A DNA stretch of 64,000 nucleotides from positions 62,001 to 126,000 of the forward strand of contig JAIXYP010000005.1 of NCBI GenBank assembly GCA_027490155.1, read 5' to 3'. Below, piece after piece: positions 46,233 to 55,178 of the stretch. Position 1 is the first letter of the stretch, and every line of letters begins with the position of its first letter. This DNA is from Cytophagaceae bacterium. GTDB lineage: Bacteria; Bacteroidota; Bacteroidia; Cytophagales; Flexibacteraceae. The translations under genes were made by a program, and so were the position numbers. A model generated the notes under the pieces. It saw only the letters and a list, made by a program, of their open reading frames with translations, made no database searches and was not told the origin of the DNA.

Positions 46233-46964
46233 CTATTGCTTAACAGCTACCTCATAAAGTTGGTTCGCACGCTCCCAGTCGAGGATGGTCCAGAATGCTT
46301 TTACGTAATCTGCCCTTTTATTTTGGTACTTCAGGTAATAGGCATGCTCCCAGACATCGAGTGCAATAACCGGCGATCCATTTCGCATCTCTGGCAGGTC
46401 CATAATAGGGTTATCCTGATTGGGTGTGCTAGTTACGAAAAGTTCTTTTGCTTTGGGGTCATAACACAACCATGCCCAGCCAGAGCCAAATTGACCTGTG
46501 GCGGCTTTGTTAAAGGCCTCCTGCATATTGGCTAGGCTCCCAAACTTGGCATCTATTGCGGCCAATAACGGTTTAGCCTTGGCCATGGCGCCTTGTCTGG
46601 CAATAGGGGCCAATAGGGTCCAGAACAATGTATGGTTGTAGTGGCCGCCCGCATTATTGCGCACAGCCATCGGCTGACTGCTGATGTGCGCTACTAGATC
46701 TGCAATATCCACATTGAACTCAGGTTTGCCAGCTAGGGCCTCGTTGAGTTTAGTAACATACGCTTGGTGGTGTTTATCATGATGGATTTCCATCGTTTTA
46801 GCATCGATATAGGGCTCGAGTGCGTTGGTGGCATAGGGCAGTTTCGGTAGTGCAAAACCGCCACCTCCACCATCCGCTCCCGCTTTGGCCCAGCCGATGT
46901 GTGGGATGATCACGGCACCAAGGCTTGCCATGGCTGCCGTTTTTATAAAGTCGCGTTTGTCCAT
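46233..46964 (-). CDS. Exported Fe/Mn-type superoxide dismutase
   Basis: 243 residues, about 35 longer than cytoplasmic SodA because of an N-terminal signal: MDKRDFIKTAAMASLGAVIIPHIGWAKA, whose KRDFIK resembles a twin-arginine/lysine-arginine motif. The enzyme dismutates superoxide. Metal ligands are in MEIHHDKHHQAY, GGHYNHTLFW, and DVWEHAYYLKYQNKR (Asp and His). GSGWAWL together with NQDNPIM (glutamine in the position used by MnSOD) suggests manganese or cambialistic use. Export with the Tat system would let the protein fold with its metal in the cytoplasm. A glycine run (DGGGGG) follows the signal. It is monocistronic. Confidence 0.92.
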   Translation of the reverse strand: MDKRDFIKTAAMASLGAVIIPHIGWAKAGADGGGGGFALPKLPYATNALEPYIDAKTMEIHHDKHHQAYVTKLNEALAGKPEFNVDIADLVAHISSQPMAVRNNAGGHYNHTLFWTLLAPIARQGAMAKAKPLLAAIDAKFGSLANMQEAFNKAATGQFGSGWAWLCYDPKAKELFVTSTPNQDNPIMDLPEMRNGSPVIALDVWEHAYYLKYQNKRADYVKAFWTILDWERANQLYEVAVKQ

Positions 46965-47228
46965 AATAGATCGTGGTTTTGCTGATATTGATTGTCTCTT
47001 TCGTCACGAAGCACACTCGACGGATGGACCGAAAGGTAAGCTCAAGCTGCCAACACTCGATTCTATAGTCCAATGCTGATGTTTGAGTACTGGTTCGCTT
47101 CGGGTCAAGATAGTCAACAAAAATTAGACCACCAATGGCCAGCCGTTAGCATTAACTGGACATTAAAGCAGCGATTAACTTGGTATAAAACCGCCAAGGA
47201 CTTGGGTATTGGGTTATGCCAGACGCCC

Positions 47229-48383
47229 CTACTGACCCTTCGGGATCAGACCTTGCACAGTGCTGATGGTCGGAATATCATGATAATGCCACTTGCCCAC
47301 CACTTTGCCGTTTGATACCACCCAGACGCCGGGGTTGCTGCGCATGATGGTTTTGATTACCTTTTCATCGGCAGTAAAAACCGGGACTGCAAGTTGCATT
47401 TCGTGCCTAAAGGGCTCGAAAGTGTCATATCCATCAGCTGTGATGACCGCAGTCCTGATGCCTACTTTGCCTGCTTCTGTCAATAAATTGTTCAGACCTA
47501 CAAAACTTGGCTTGTCTGCTTTGGCCGCATGTGTAACGGTCAGGAAGACCCAGTTGCCGTTCAGGACACTGTCCGTGTAATCCTGATCCCCATTATAGAT
47601 CTTGAAATCTGCAATGCGGTTGGGGTCACCCGCTTTCGATAGTTTGCTGCCAGCTTGTTCTATGTACTTCCAAGTCAAGGTATCTTGCCAGCGCTCCATA
47701 TACTGGTTAGTCGTGACCAATTCATCTTGGCCCGTTTTGAGGTTTTTCATCTTATGCATCACCTCATACTCATCAGCTGGAAGCGATACCCGAGCTTTAA
47801 TGTCCGCACCTACTGCGAACTTCCTGAAATCGATTGGTGGCAGATGATTGATAGCAAACCAAGCCAATCCTATCGATAGTAAGGTGCTCGTGCCAACTAT
47901 AATCCGACCATTATTTTCAGATACCGAAGGGTCTAGGTATTTCCGATGGAGGAACAAGACGCCAATCATGATTGTCAAGACAATATCCTTGCTGAAGCTT
48001 TGCCATGGTGTTAGCTTGATGGCGTCGCCAAAACAGCCACAATCCGTCACCTTGTTGAAATAGGCCGAGTAGAAAGTCAGGAACGTAAAGAACAAGATCA
48101 AGCCCAAGAGGGTAGTAGTCGTTTGGCGCATTCTCCACTGGAGAAGCAACGCTACCCCCAGGACAACCTCTAACACGCACATAATGACCCCAAAGGCCAT
48201 GGCTGCAGGTACTAAGTTTTCGAAGGCAGGATGGATATCTTGAGCAAAAACGCCAAAATACTCCTCCATCTTGATCTCAGTACCGACAGGATCATTGAGT
48301 TTGATCAGGCCGGAGATGATGAATAAGGTCCCGGTGAGATATCTGAAAATCTGGATTATCGTTTTGGTCAGTTGTGTTGACAT
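47229..48383 (-). CDS. BT_3928-like protein: DoxX/MauE membrane domain plus thioredoxin-like domain
   Basis: 384 residues from the ATG at 48383 (MSTQLTKTIIQIF); the upstream frame to 48461 has no membrane-protein character. The first 180 residues form a DoxX/MauE-like domain with four helices and the motifs LTGTLFIISGLIKLNDPVGT and TDCGCFGDAIKLTPWQSF. The second half (about 260-384) has a thioredoxin-like fold pattern (WVFLTVTH...VFTADEKVIKTIMRSNPGVWVV) but the active-site CXXC is missing; THAA stands where it would be expected. Members of this family are found throughout Bacteroidota and may take part in redox or respiratory processes; the specific role is unknown. The gene is divergent from the M28 lipoprotein. 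Confidence 0.85.
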   Translation of the reverse strand: MSTQLTKTIIQIFRYLTGTLFIISGLIKLNDPVGTEIKMEEYFGVFAQDIHPAFENLVPAAMAFGVIMCVLEVVLGVALLLQWRMRQTTTTLLGLILFFTFLTFYSAYFNKVTDCGCFGDAIKLTPWQSFSKDIVLTIMIGVLFLHRKYLDPSVSENNGRIIVGTSTLLSIGLAWFAINHLPPIDFRKFAVGADIKARVSLPADEYEVMHKMKNLKTGQDELVTTNQYMERWQDTLTWKYIEQAGSKLSKAGDPNRIADFKIYNGDQDYTDSVLNGNWVFLTVTHAAKADKPSFVGLNNLLTEAGKVGIRTAVITADGYDTFEPFRHEMQLAVPVFTADEKVIKTIMRSNPGVWVVSNGKVVGKWHYHDIPTISTVQGLIPKGQ

Positions 48384-48641
48384 GATTGATGGAGCTGCTG
48401 GACTCGATTGCAAGGGGGCAGATTGGCATTGCTGAACAAAGCCAGTCCCGCCACAGGACAAAAGTACATCTGGTATCGGTTCGGACGGTTCTCTTAGGTT
48501 CGGTTATCATGTCAATGATATGTTAAGGCTAGCTATGGTCAAGTTATTATTCAGGCAAACCATCCATCCTATATACCGAGCCGATAATGTAGAATCGAAG
48601 CCAAAGACGAAAGTTTGACTTATTCCTTGCAACATCAGCCC
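48384..48641. other. Divergent intergenic region DoxX / M28 lipoprotein
   Basis: About 260 bp (310 bp to the next start codon) with no gene that I can support. TTTG occurs at 48614-48617, 24 bp before the -7-like element at 48642. Confidence 0.35.
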
Positions 48642-48649
48642 TAACTTTG
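48642..48649 (+). promoter_or_regulatory. Bacteroidota -7-like element upstream of the M28 lipoprotein gene
   Basis: TAACTTTG matches TAnnTTTG, 46 bp before the ATG at 48695. The upstream TTTG at 48614 is a few bases farther away than the usual -33 spacing. Confidence 0.4.
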
Positions 48650-48694
48650 CACCTATTCAAAGCTTAGATTAGGCTTTGGTTTTCCCTTTCGGAG

Positions 48695-49744
48695 ATGCCT
48701 AATAAGATGCCCAGATTGTTTAAGCCTTTGGTGGCCATTAGTATTGGTTTGGTAGGACTAGCGACCATCTGGGGATGCGAACCTAAAAAAACAGGTTTAG
48801 ACAATAGTACAAACCCTAGTGCCACAGAAAAGGCAGTGTCCAAGGTTGCTGTCCCGGCATTCGATGCTGACTCGGCTTATCAACAAGTGGCTGCACAAGT
48901 AGCCTTTGGCCCACGTGTACCCAACACCAAAGCCCATCAGCTATGTGGGGATTATCTGGTACAGCAGCTCAAGTCCGCAGGTTGGGAGGTCACAGAGCAA
49001 CCCTTTGAGACTACCGCTTTCACGGGTGCAAAGCTCAAGTGCCGCAACATTATAGCGAGCTACAAACCAGAGGCAACCACACGGATTCTGCTAGCATCGC
49101 ACTGGGATACGCGCCCATTTGCTGATCAGGACATTAAAGACCAAGACAAACCTATCGACGGGGCCAATGACGGTGCTAGTGGAGTTGGTATTTTGGTCCA
49201 GCTGGCCAAGACGGTCCAGAAAGCTAGCACTAAACCCAATGTCGGCATCGACATCATCTTCTTTGACGCTGAAGACTATGGTGATACAGATGCGTATAAA
49301 GCTCCTGAAGGTGAGGAGCCTGGCAAATGGTGGTGCCTCGGCAGCAAGTACTGGGCCCAGAACAAACATAAGGAAGGATACAGCGCCTACTTTGGCATCT
49401 TGCTAGACATGGTCGGTGCACCGAATGCCAAGTTCCATCAAGAAGGTGCCTCCCTTCAGTTTGCGCCGACCGTTGTAGAAAAGGTCTGGAATGCAGGCAA
49501 ACAAGCTGGTTATGGCAACTATTTCGTCATGAGCCCAGTCGATGGTATCACAGACGACCACGTTTATGTCAATCAGATTGCCAAAATCAACATGATCGAC
49601 ATCATTGAGTATGATCCAACGGATGGGCAGTTTTTTAGCAATACTTGGCATCGCCACTCAGACAATATGTCCAACATCGACCGTAAGACCTTACAAGCTG
49701 TAGGACATACATTGCTGCATGTCGTTTATCAGGAGCAACCTTAG
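48695..49744 (+). CDS. M28-family zinc lipoprotein (aminopeptidase / glutaminyl cyclase-like)
   Basis: 349 residues. Signal peptide with lipobox TIWGC (Cys near residue 28), so the protein is a lipoprotein. The M28 core has the zinc ligands in LASHWDTRPFADQD (His/Asp, about 133-146), NDGASGVG (Asp, about 156), FFDAEDYGD (Glu-Asp, about 192-200), LLDMVGAPNAKF (Asp) and WHRHSDN (His, about 318). The length, FDAEDYGD and the segment IDIIEYDP...WHRHSDN resemble secreted glutaminyl-peptide cyclotransferases of Bacteroidota, which convert N-terminal glutamine to pyroglutamate, as much as peptidases; sequence alone does not separate the two. It is monocistronic. Confidence 0.88.
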   Translation: MPNKMPRLFKPLVAISIGLVGLATIWGCEPKKTGLDNSTNPSATEKAVSKVAVPAFDADSAYQQVAAQVAFGPRVPNTKAHQLCGDYLVQQLKSAGWEVTEQPFETTAFTGAKLKCRNIIASYKPEATTRILLASHWDTRPFADQDIKDQDKPIDGANDGASGVGILVQLAKTVQKASTKPNVGIDIIFFDAEDYGDTDAYKAPEGEEPGKWWCLGSKYWAQNKHKEGYSAYFGILLDMVGAPNAKFHQEGASLQFAPTVVEKVWNAGKQAGYGNYFVMSPVDGITDDHVYVNQIAKINMIDIIEYDPTDGQFFSNTWHRHSDNMSNIDRKTLQAVGHTLLHVVYQEQP

Positions 49745-49923
49745 GTCATTTTAAAGCCTATGTTATCAATTGTCGATTTTACCTCTTGATGACAATATTG
49801 ACTACCAGCTAATAGTTGGTATCGGTAGGCGAAATATTGCTTTTGGTCAGTTTTGTGAGTCCACTATTTTTTCTGCCCCCTATTTTTAGTTCCCAGTACC
49901 CAACCGCAAGTAAATAAACCACT

Positions 49924-52305
49924 ATGAAATATCTTGAACGAGGCAAGACATCGGTCCTTATGGTCATGATGCTGCTTTGCTCCGCATGGGCTAGTGCCCA
50001 AAACGTCACCCTAAGTGGGGTTGTAAAGGACAAAAAAAATGGTGAGGACCTCATTGGGGCCACTGTCTTTATCCAAGGGATAAACAAAGGGGCTGCTACC
50101 AACCTTTATGGTTTCTATTCCCTGAGTGTCCCCAAAGGCGACTATACCGTCACGTTTAGCTATACGGGTTATGCCAGTATTGACCGTAAAGTCAACCTTC
50201 AGGCCAACACCAAAGTCAACATCGATCTAGAGGAGGCCACCCAGACCAAAGATGCCGTCGAAGTTGTGGCCAACAAACTGGTAGACCAGACCAAAACTAT
50301 CGAGATGTCTGTGGCCAAGGTCGAAATGAAAACCATTGCCAAAATGCCAGCCCTCCTTGGCGAGGTGGATCTAGTTAGGAGTATCCAGCTATTACCTGGG
50401 GTTTCCACTGTTGGCGAAGGTGCGACTGGTTTCAACGTCCGTGGCGGCGCTGTGGATCAGAACTTGATCATCTTGGATGAGGCACCCTTGTTCAATAGCA
50501 GTCACTTGCTTGGCTTTTTCTCCATCTTCAACCCAGATGCTGTGCGTGATGTCAAGCTCTATAAAGGTGGCATCCCCGCACAGTATGGTGGCAGGCTTTC
50601 TTCTGTCTTGGATGTTCGCCTTAAGGAAGGCAACAACAAACGTCTAGCTGTAAATGGCGGAGTTGGTTTGATCTTCAGCCGTTTGTCTGTTGAGGCTCCG
50701 ATCAAGAAAGATAAAGGGTCTTTCATCATTGCTGGTCGTCGGTCCTACGGCGATTTGTTCCTGAAGCTTAGCTCCGATGAGAACCTCAAGAATACACAAC
50801 TCTACTTTTATGACCTTACAGCCAAGGCCAACTATACGCTTGACGAACGTAACAAAGTGTTCATTTCAGGCTATTTTGGCAAGGATGTCGTAGGCCTCAA
50901 TGGTTTTGGTTTCAACTATGGCAATACCACTGCTTCAGCTCGCTGGAACCATTTGTTCAACGACAAAATGTTCATGAACCTGACGGCCTACTATAGCGAC
51001 TATAGCTATGGTCTGGCCGCCTCACAAGAAAGGATTTCCTTCAACTGGGACTCTCGAATCCGAAACTATAGCTTCAAGCCAGACTTTACCTACTATGCCA
51101 ATAGCAACAATACCATCAGCTTTGGTGCCCAGGTCATCAATTACATCACCAATCCTGGCAAGATTTATGGCACTGGTTCCGATCGTTCCTTTGAGCGCGA
51201 GCTAGCACAGAAGTATGGCACAGAGGCTGCGATCTACATAGCCAACGAACAAAAGGTTAATGAGCGACTTACCCTGCAATATGGTCTGCGTTACAGCTAT
51301 TATGCCTATTTGGGCCCAGGAGAAAGTTATACTTTGCGCGACACAATCCCTGGTGTCCGTAAACCAGTTGTCGAACCAGCAAATTCCTACAAGTCAGGCG
51401 AGATTATCGCTGACTACGGCAACTTAGAGCCGCGCTTTAGTGCCAAGTATGAGCTCAACGAAAAAAGCAGTGTGAAGGCTAGCTATAACAGGATGACACA
51501 ATACCTTCAGCTGGTTAGTAACACCACAGCCGTCACTCCAGTTGACGTCTATACCTTGGCCTCCAAGAACATCAAACCACAGATTGCAGACCAACTTGCC
51601 TTGGGTTACTTCCGCAACTTTGGCCCAGACCGAGACTATGAGTTCAGCATCGAAGGATTTTACAAGGTTTTCCAGAACCAAACCGACTACGTCCCAGGGG
51701 CTGACCTCTTGATCAACGAAAAGCTGGAGGCGGACCTCTTGTTTGGTGACGGCAGGGCTTATGGACTAGAGTTTTATCTTAAGAAGAATACTGGCAAATT
51801 CACAGGCTGGATTAGCTATACCCTCAGTCGTACCGAGCGCCAAGTAACGGGCCTAAATGCTGGTGATTGGTATCCTAGCCGCTTCGATAAGACGCATAAC
51901 CTGTCTGTAGTAGCCATGTATGATCTTAACGAAAAGTGGTCCTTTGGGTCTAACCTTCAGTATAGCACAGGTGTGCCACTAACCTTCCCTTCCAGCAGGT
52001 TTAGCCAACAGGGTATCATAGTCCCATCTGTTGATGACAACAAAATCAACAACTACCGGGTCCCCTACTATTTCAGGATAGACCTTAGTGCCACTTGGCA
52101 GCTGCACAAGCGTGTTGAGGGCCAAGGCTTCTGGAAAAACTACGAAAGTAACTTAGTATTCAGTCTCTATAACGTATTAGGTCGCCGCAATCCATTTGGC
52201 ATTTATTTCCAAGCTGATCCAAAAAACAGCCAGCAGACCCAAGCTGTCCAGTTCTCCGTTTTTGGTTCCATTATCCCGGGCGTGACCTATAACTTCAACT
52301 TCTAG
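49924..52305 (+). CDS. TonB-dependent outer-membrane receptor
   Basis: 793 residues. A signal peptide ending at SAWASAQ (about 26) is followed by a carboxypeptidase-regulatory-like domain (about 27-110; GVVKDKKNGEDLIGATV...KVNIDLEE), the plug domain (about 115-225; VDLVRSIQLLPGVSTVGEGATGFNVRGGA in parts, DQNLIILDEAPLFNSSH) and a 22-strand beta barrel with alternating aromatic residues, ending in the outer-membrane signature TYNFNF. Such receptors import or sense specific ligands with energy from TonB. Substrate is unknown. A DUF4249 lipoprotein follows after 14 bp, the usual partner of this receptor subtype in Cytophagales, and both end at one terminator. Confidence 0.94.
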   Translation: MKYLERGKTSVLMVMMLLCSAWASAQNVTLSGVVKDKKNGEDLIGATVFIQGINKGAATNLYGFYSLSVPKGDYTVTFSYTGYASIDRKVNLQANTKVNIDLEEATQTKDAVEVVANKLVDQTKTIEMSVAKVEMKTIAKMPALLGEVDLVRSIQLLPGVSTVGEGATGFNVRGGAVDQNLIILDEAPLFNSSHLLGFFSIFNPDAVRDVKLYKGGIPAQYGGRLSSVLDVRLKEGNNKRLAVNGGVGLIFSRLSVEAPIKKDKGSFIIAGRRSYGDLFLKLSSDENLKNTQLYFYDLTAKANYTLDERNKVFISGYFGKDVVGLNGFGFNYGNTTASARWNHLFNDKMFMNLTAYYSDYSYGLAASQERISFNWDSRIRNYSFKPDFTYYANSNNTISFGAQVINYITNPGKIYGTGSDRSFERELAQKYGTEAAIYIANEQKVNERLTLQYGLRYSYYAYLGPGESYTLRDTIPGVRKPVVEPANSYKSGEIIADYGNLEPRFSAKYELNEKSSVKASYNRMTQYLQLVSNTTAVTPVDVYTLASKNIKPQIADQLALGYFRNFGPDRDYEFSIEGFYKVFQNQTDYVPGADLLINEKLEADLLFGDGRAYGLEFYLKKNTGKFTGWISYTLSRTERQVTGLNAGDWYPSRFDKTHNLSVVAMYDLNEKWSFGSNLQYSTGVPLTFPSSRFSQQGIIVPSVDDNKINNYRVPYYFRIDLSATWQLHKRVEGQGFWKNYESNLVFSLYNVLGRRNPFGIYFQADPKNSQQTQAVQFSVFGSIIPGVTYNFNF

Positions 52306-52319
52306 ACACCAACACCGCT

Positions 52320-53309
52320 ATGATGACTTTCAATATTTCCTACATAAAGCGCCTAGGCAAGTTGATTTTTCACTTCGCCCTACTAGCTTGCCTATGCCAG
52401 ACGTTAGTCTCCTGCACTGACGTTATTGACCCCAACATCATTGGTGAGCCATCTTTCACCAAAAGGCCAGTTATTGATGCCCTGATTAATGACAAGTCAG
52501 ATGATCAGGTCGTAATCCTTACTTGGTCCCAAGCCTATTTTGACAACAACCTACCTAAGCCTATTACAGGTGCTACGGTGGTTGTGAAGGAAAAAAATGC
52601 AACGACTGACCGTGACCTTACCTTTACCGAGGATCCAAACCGCCCTGGTTATTACGTCTATAATGGCCTAAGGGCAAAAGAGCTGACCACGTATTCCCTG
52701 ACCATCAACCATGATGGTGAGACCTACAAGGCGCAGACCTACTGCCCCAGACGCCTATCTTGGGTCCAAAACCCTGCTTTTTACGATAAACCTATGGATG
52801 GTCGGTATGATACCTTGTATTTTCAGTTCCGTAAAGGCACGCCAGCAGCACCAAATGATTCTGGTTATCAAGTCCAGCTCCGAATAGCTGATATCAGGGG
52901 TTTAGGTGATTGTTATCGTTTGCTTTCCTATAGAAACGGGAAGCTGCTAAACCAACCTGGCAATCTCAACGTTTATCAAGATGGACCAGCGCTTGATGGT
53001 ATCAACTTTATTCCACCAGCGCTTATACGGCTCAATCCTGTCACACCAAATGACTCGGCCTTTCGTGCTGGACAAAATGTCACGATCGAAATCCAGTGTA
53101 TAGACAGAGATAGCTATGATTATTGGCTCCAGGTCCAGGACCAGATCACAAATGGCGGACTCTTTGCCGAGCCACCTGCTAACGTGCCTTGCAACATCAA
53201 GAACCAACGCGAGGGCGGTCTCCGTCCGCTGGGTTGGTTTGGCTCTGCCACCACTTTGACCCAGAGTGCTGTTATCCAGCCTCGTGTTAATGTCGAATAT
53301 CCCAAATAG
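52320..53309 (+). CDS. DUF4249 family lipoprotein
   Basis: 329 residues. A signal peptide leads to a lipobox LVSC (Cys near residue 32), then TDVIDPN, the typical start of DUF4249 proteins. Beta-rich segments follow (VVILTWSQAYFDNNLPKPITGATVVV, in parts; GYYVYNGLRAKELTTYSLTIN), and the C-terminal PLGWFGSATT is the conserved family end. These lipoproteins always seem to follow a TonB receptor and probably form an outer-membrane complex with it, by analogy with SusD-like partners; no structure-based function is known to me. Two ATGs (52320 and 52323) are equivalent. It ends at the terminator at 53372. Confidence 0.88.
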   Translation: MMTFNISYIKRLGKLIFHFALLACLCQTLVSCTDVIDPNIIGEPSFTKRPVIDALINDKSDDQVVILTWSQAYFDNNLPKPITGATVVVKEKNATTDRDLTFTEDPNRPGYYVYNGLRAKELTTYSLTINHDGETYKAQTYCPRRLSWVQNPAFYDKPMDGRYDTLYFQFRKGTPAAPNDSGYQVQLRIADIRGLGDCYRLLSYRNGKLLNQPGNLNVYQDGPALDGINFIPPALIRLNPVTPNDSAFRAGQNVTIEIQCIDRDSYDYWLQVQDQITNGGLFAEPPANVPCNIKNQREGGLRPLGWFGSATTLTQSAVIQPRVNVEYPK

Positions 53310-53371
53310 TATCCCCATCTGATTCGAAGTATTTACCCCTGAACGCTTCGCGATTATCATCTCCTACATCA

Positions 53372-53405
53372 AAAACGCCTTCCGTAGCAATACAGAAGGC
53401 GTTTT
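53372..53405. terminator. Bidirectional terminator DUF4249 / gldC
   Basis: AAAACGCCTTC (53372-53382) pairs perfectly with GAAGGCGTTTT (53395-53405) around a 12-base loop, flanked by A and T runs on either side, between two convergent genes. Confidence 0.9.
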
Positions 53406-53442
53406 ATGTTTAGGCCTTTCGGGGCCAGATACTGTAACAATA

Positions 53443-53793
53443 TTATTGTTTGGCTCTAGCAGCCTCTTCCTCAGCGATGACGTGTTGTGATAGTTTGGCG
53501 CAAAGAGCGTCAATGGATTCTTTCATCACCTTGTCACCAGTGGCATTCATTAAGGTATCACCAATGCCGCCAATGGTCTGGATCATGAAGGCCTTCATTT
53601 CGCCAACCATCATGTTGCGATCCCAGAGATCAATTTTGAGGACACTACCTGTTTCTTCCTCCCAGATTGCCAAGGCGAATGCTTTCGTTTTTTGCACCCC
53701 ACCTTGTGGGTTGTCAGTGGCCTCCCACTGAATATCTGATGGGACGTTTTGTGTATCGAGGTTGATACTAAGTTTGATTTCGGATTTGCGCAT
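53443..53793 (-). CDS. gldC: Gliding motility protein GldC
   Basis: 116 residues, the normal length. The sequence starts MRKSEIKLSINLDTQNVPSDIQWEATD (read in two parts), and KTKAFALAIWEEETGSVLKIDLWDRNM and GDTLMNATGD are the conserved blocks of GldC. It is a small soluble protein without signal peptide. In Flavobacterium GldC is associated with gliding motility but not all mutants lose it, and the gene occurs in non-gliding Bacteroidota, so the window alone does not prove gliding. No gldB or other gld gene is adjacent. It shares a bidirectional terminator with the convergent DUF4249 gene. Confidence 0.9.
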   Translation of the reverse strand: MRKSEIKLSINLDTQNVPSDIQWEATDNPQGGVQKTKAFALAIWEEETGSVLKIDLWDRNMMVGEMKAFMIQTIGGIGDTLMNATGDKVMKESIDALCAKLSQHVIAEEEAARAKQ

Positions 53794-53927
53794 ACGCTAG
53801 GGGTGTTCGGAGGGCCAAGGTTTGGGCCAGGATAGTTGGCAATTGTACCAAACAATCTTACCAGCCCTTAAGACCCATGTACTACGCCGCAAATTAACAG
53901 CAATCGCATCATTAACAGTTCACTAAC

Positions 53928-53956
53928 TTGCCTAAGCTGATTTTTGCGCACCTTTG
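53928..53956 (+). promoter_or_regulatory. Candidate promoter of the secreted endonuclease-like gene
   Basis: TTG at 53928-53930 and CACCTTTG at 53949-53956 are separated by 18 bp, close to the Bacteroidota -33/-7 spacing; the -7 element deviates from TAnnTTTG in the first base only (CA for TA). The start codon is 79 bp downstream. Confidence 0.4.
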
Positions 53957-54034
53957 TGGCAGCTTGGTGGTCCTGAACCAGTCTTAAGTTTACCGCTTTT
54001 TTTCTCAGGGACATCCTCACTTAACGATCCTCAA

Positions 54035-55102
54035 ATGTCATTATCCTGTTTGCGTGCTGCCATTTTACCCTCGCTAATTGCCGTTCTGATTAGCGTCGGA
54101 CTGCCAGCATTTGCCCAGAAAGCTCCAAATCTTGTCAAACAGCCCTTTACAATTGGGTTCTATAATGCCGAAAACCTGTTTGACACCGAGGATGACCCCA
54201 ACATCATTGACGAGGAATACCTACCAACTAGCGAGTTGAAGTGGGATAGCGTTCGTTACCAAGCCAAGGTGACTAACCTTAGTAGGGTCATTGATAGCCT
54301 TGGTGGCCTTGCTGGCCCTGATCTAATTGGTATGTGCGAAATCGAAAACCGCCATGTCCTTATTGACCTGACTAATACCAAATTGCTAAAGCCTAAAGGT
54401 TACAGCATCATCCACCAAAATAGCCCTGACCGCCGTGGGATCGACGTGGCCTTGCTATACAAAACTGCCAGCTTCAAGGTACTTGAGTCTATGTGGATCC
54501 CGATCAAAATAGCAGAGGATACCGCCTTCCGCACCCGTGATATTTTGGCGGTCCGTGGCGTTGTTTTGGCCAATGGGAAACCAACCAAAGACTCCATTTA
54601 CGTTCTCGTGAACCACTTCCCGAGCCGCCGTGGTGGCCAGGAAGCCAGCGATGGGAAAAGGGCAGCTGTTGCAGCCAAAGTCCGTGCTTTCATCGACTTT
54701 ATCCTATCTAAAAACCCGAATGCCAAAATCATAGCCATGGGTGACCTCAATGATGAGCCTACCGATGCTACCCTGACCGAAGTCCTGAAAGCTGGGGCCA
54801 AACCAGAAAGTGCGTGGCCCAAAGGATACCTTTATAACGCTATGTGGGATCTCAAAGCTGCTAAACAAGGCACTTTGTTTTATCGTGGTGACTTCAATAT
54901 GCTGGACCAGATGCTTCTTACTGAGGGTTTCGTCAAAGGCAAAGGCCTTGTTGCTCAAGGTGGTGGAACAATCTATAACCCTCATTGGGTGCAACAGCAT
55001 GACGAAAAGTACAAAGGTGCCCCAATGCGTACTTACGTCGGCAAACGCTATTTTGGTGGATTTTCGGATCACTTCCCGGTCTATCTGCACCTTTCGAAGT
55101 AG
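54035..55102 (+). CDS. Secreted endonuclease/exonuclease/phosphatase family protein
   Basis: 355 residues from the ATG at 54035, which gives the signal peptide LPSLIAVLISVGLPAFAQ; the frame upstream to 53954 overlaps the putative promoter. The fold's motifs are complete: FYNAENLFDTEDDP (Asn, about 45-58), IGMCEIENR (metal-binding Glu, about 105-113), RGIDVALLYK, VNHFPSRRGGQEAS (His, about 197-210), GDLNDEP (Asp-Asn, about 237-243) and the catalytic SDHFPV (Asp-His, about 346-351). Family members cleave DNA, RNA or phosphoesters with magnesium. Export suggests nutrient scavenging from nucleic acids or a phosphodiesterase role; substrate is not known. Confidence 0.9.
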   Translation: MSLSCLRAAILPSLIAVLISVGLPAFAQKAPNLVKQPFTIGFYNAENLFDTEDDPNIIDEEYLPTSELKWDSVRYQAKVTNLSRVIDSLGGLAGPDLIGMCEIENRHVLIDLTNTKLLKPKGYSIIHQNSPDRRGIDVALLYKTASFKVLESMWIPIKIAEDTAFRTRDILAVRGVVLANGKPTKDSIYVLVNHFPSRRGGQEASDGKRAAVAAKVRAFIDFILSKNPNAKIIAMGDLNDEPTDATLTEVLKAGAKPESAWPKGYLYNAMWDLKAAKQGTLFYRGDFNMLDQMLLTEGFVKGKGLVAQGGGTIYNPHWVQQHDEKYKGAPMRTYVGKRYFGGFSDHFPVYLHLSK

Positions 55103-55178
55103 GTTAAGCCTAAGGGCTGATTCTAGCTCGTATTTAATAAAATATTCTGCCTGACTGCCACCAGATCCCATTTCCACT

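Noticed and set aside
47073-47315. Plus-strand 80-codon ORF between SOD and DoxX genes
   Set aside because: It overlaps the end of the DoxX-type gene on the opposite strand and shows no recognisable features.
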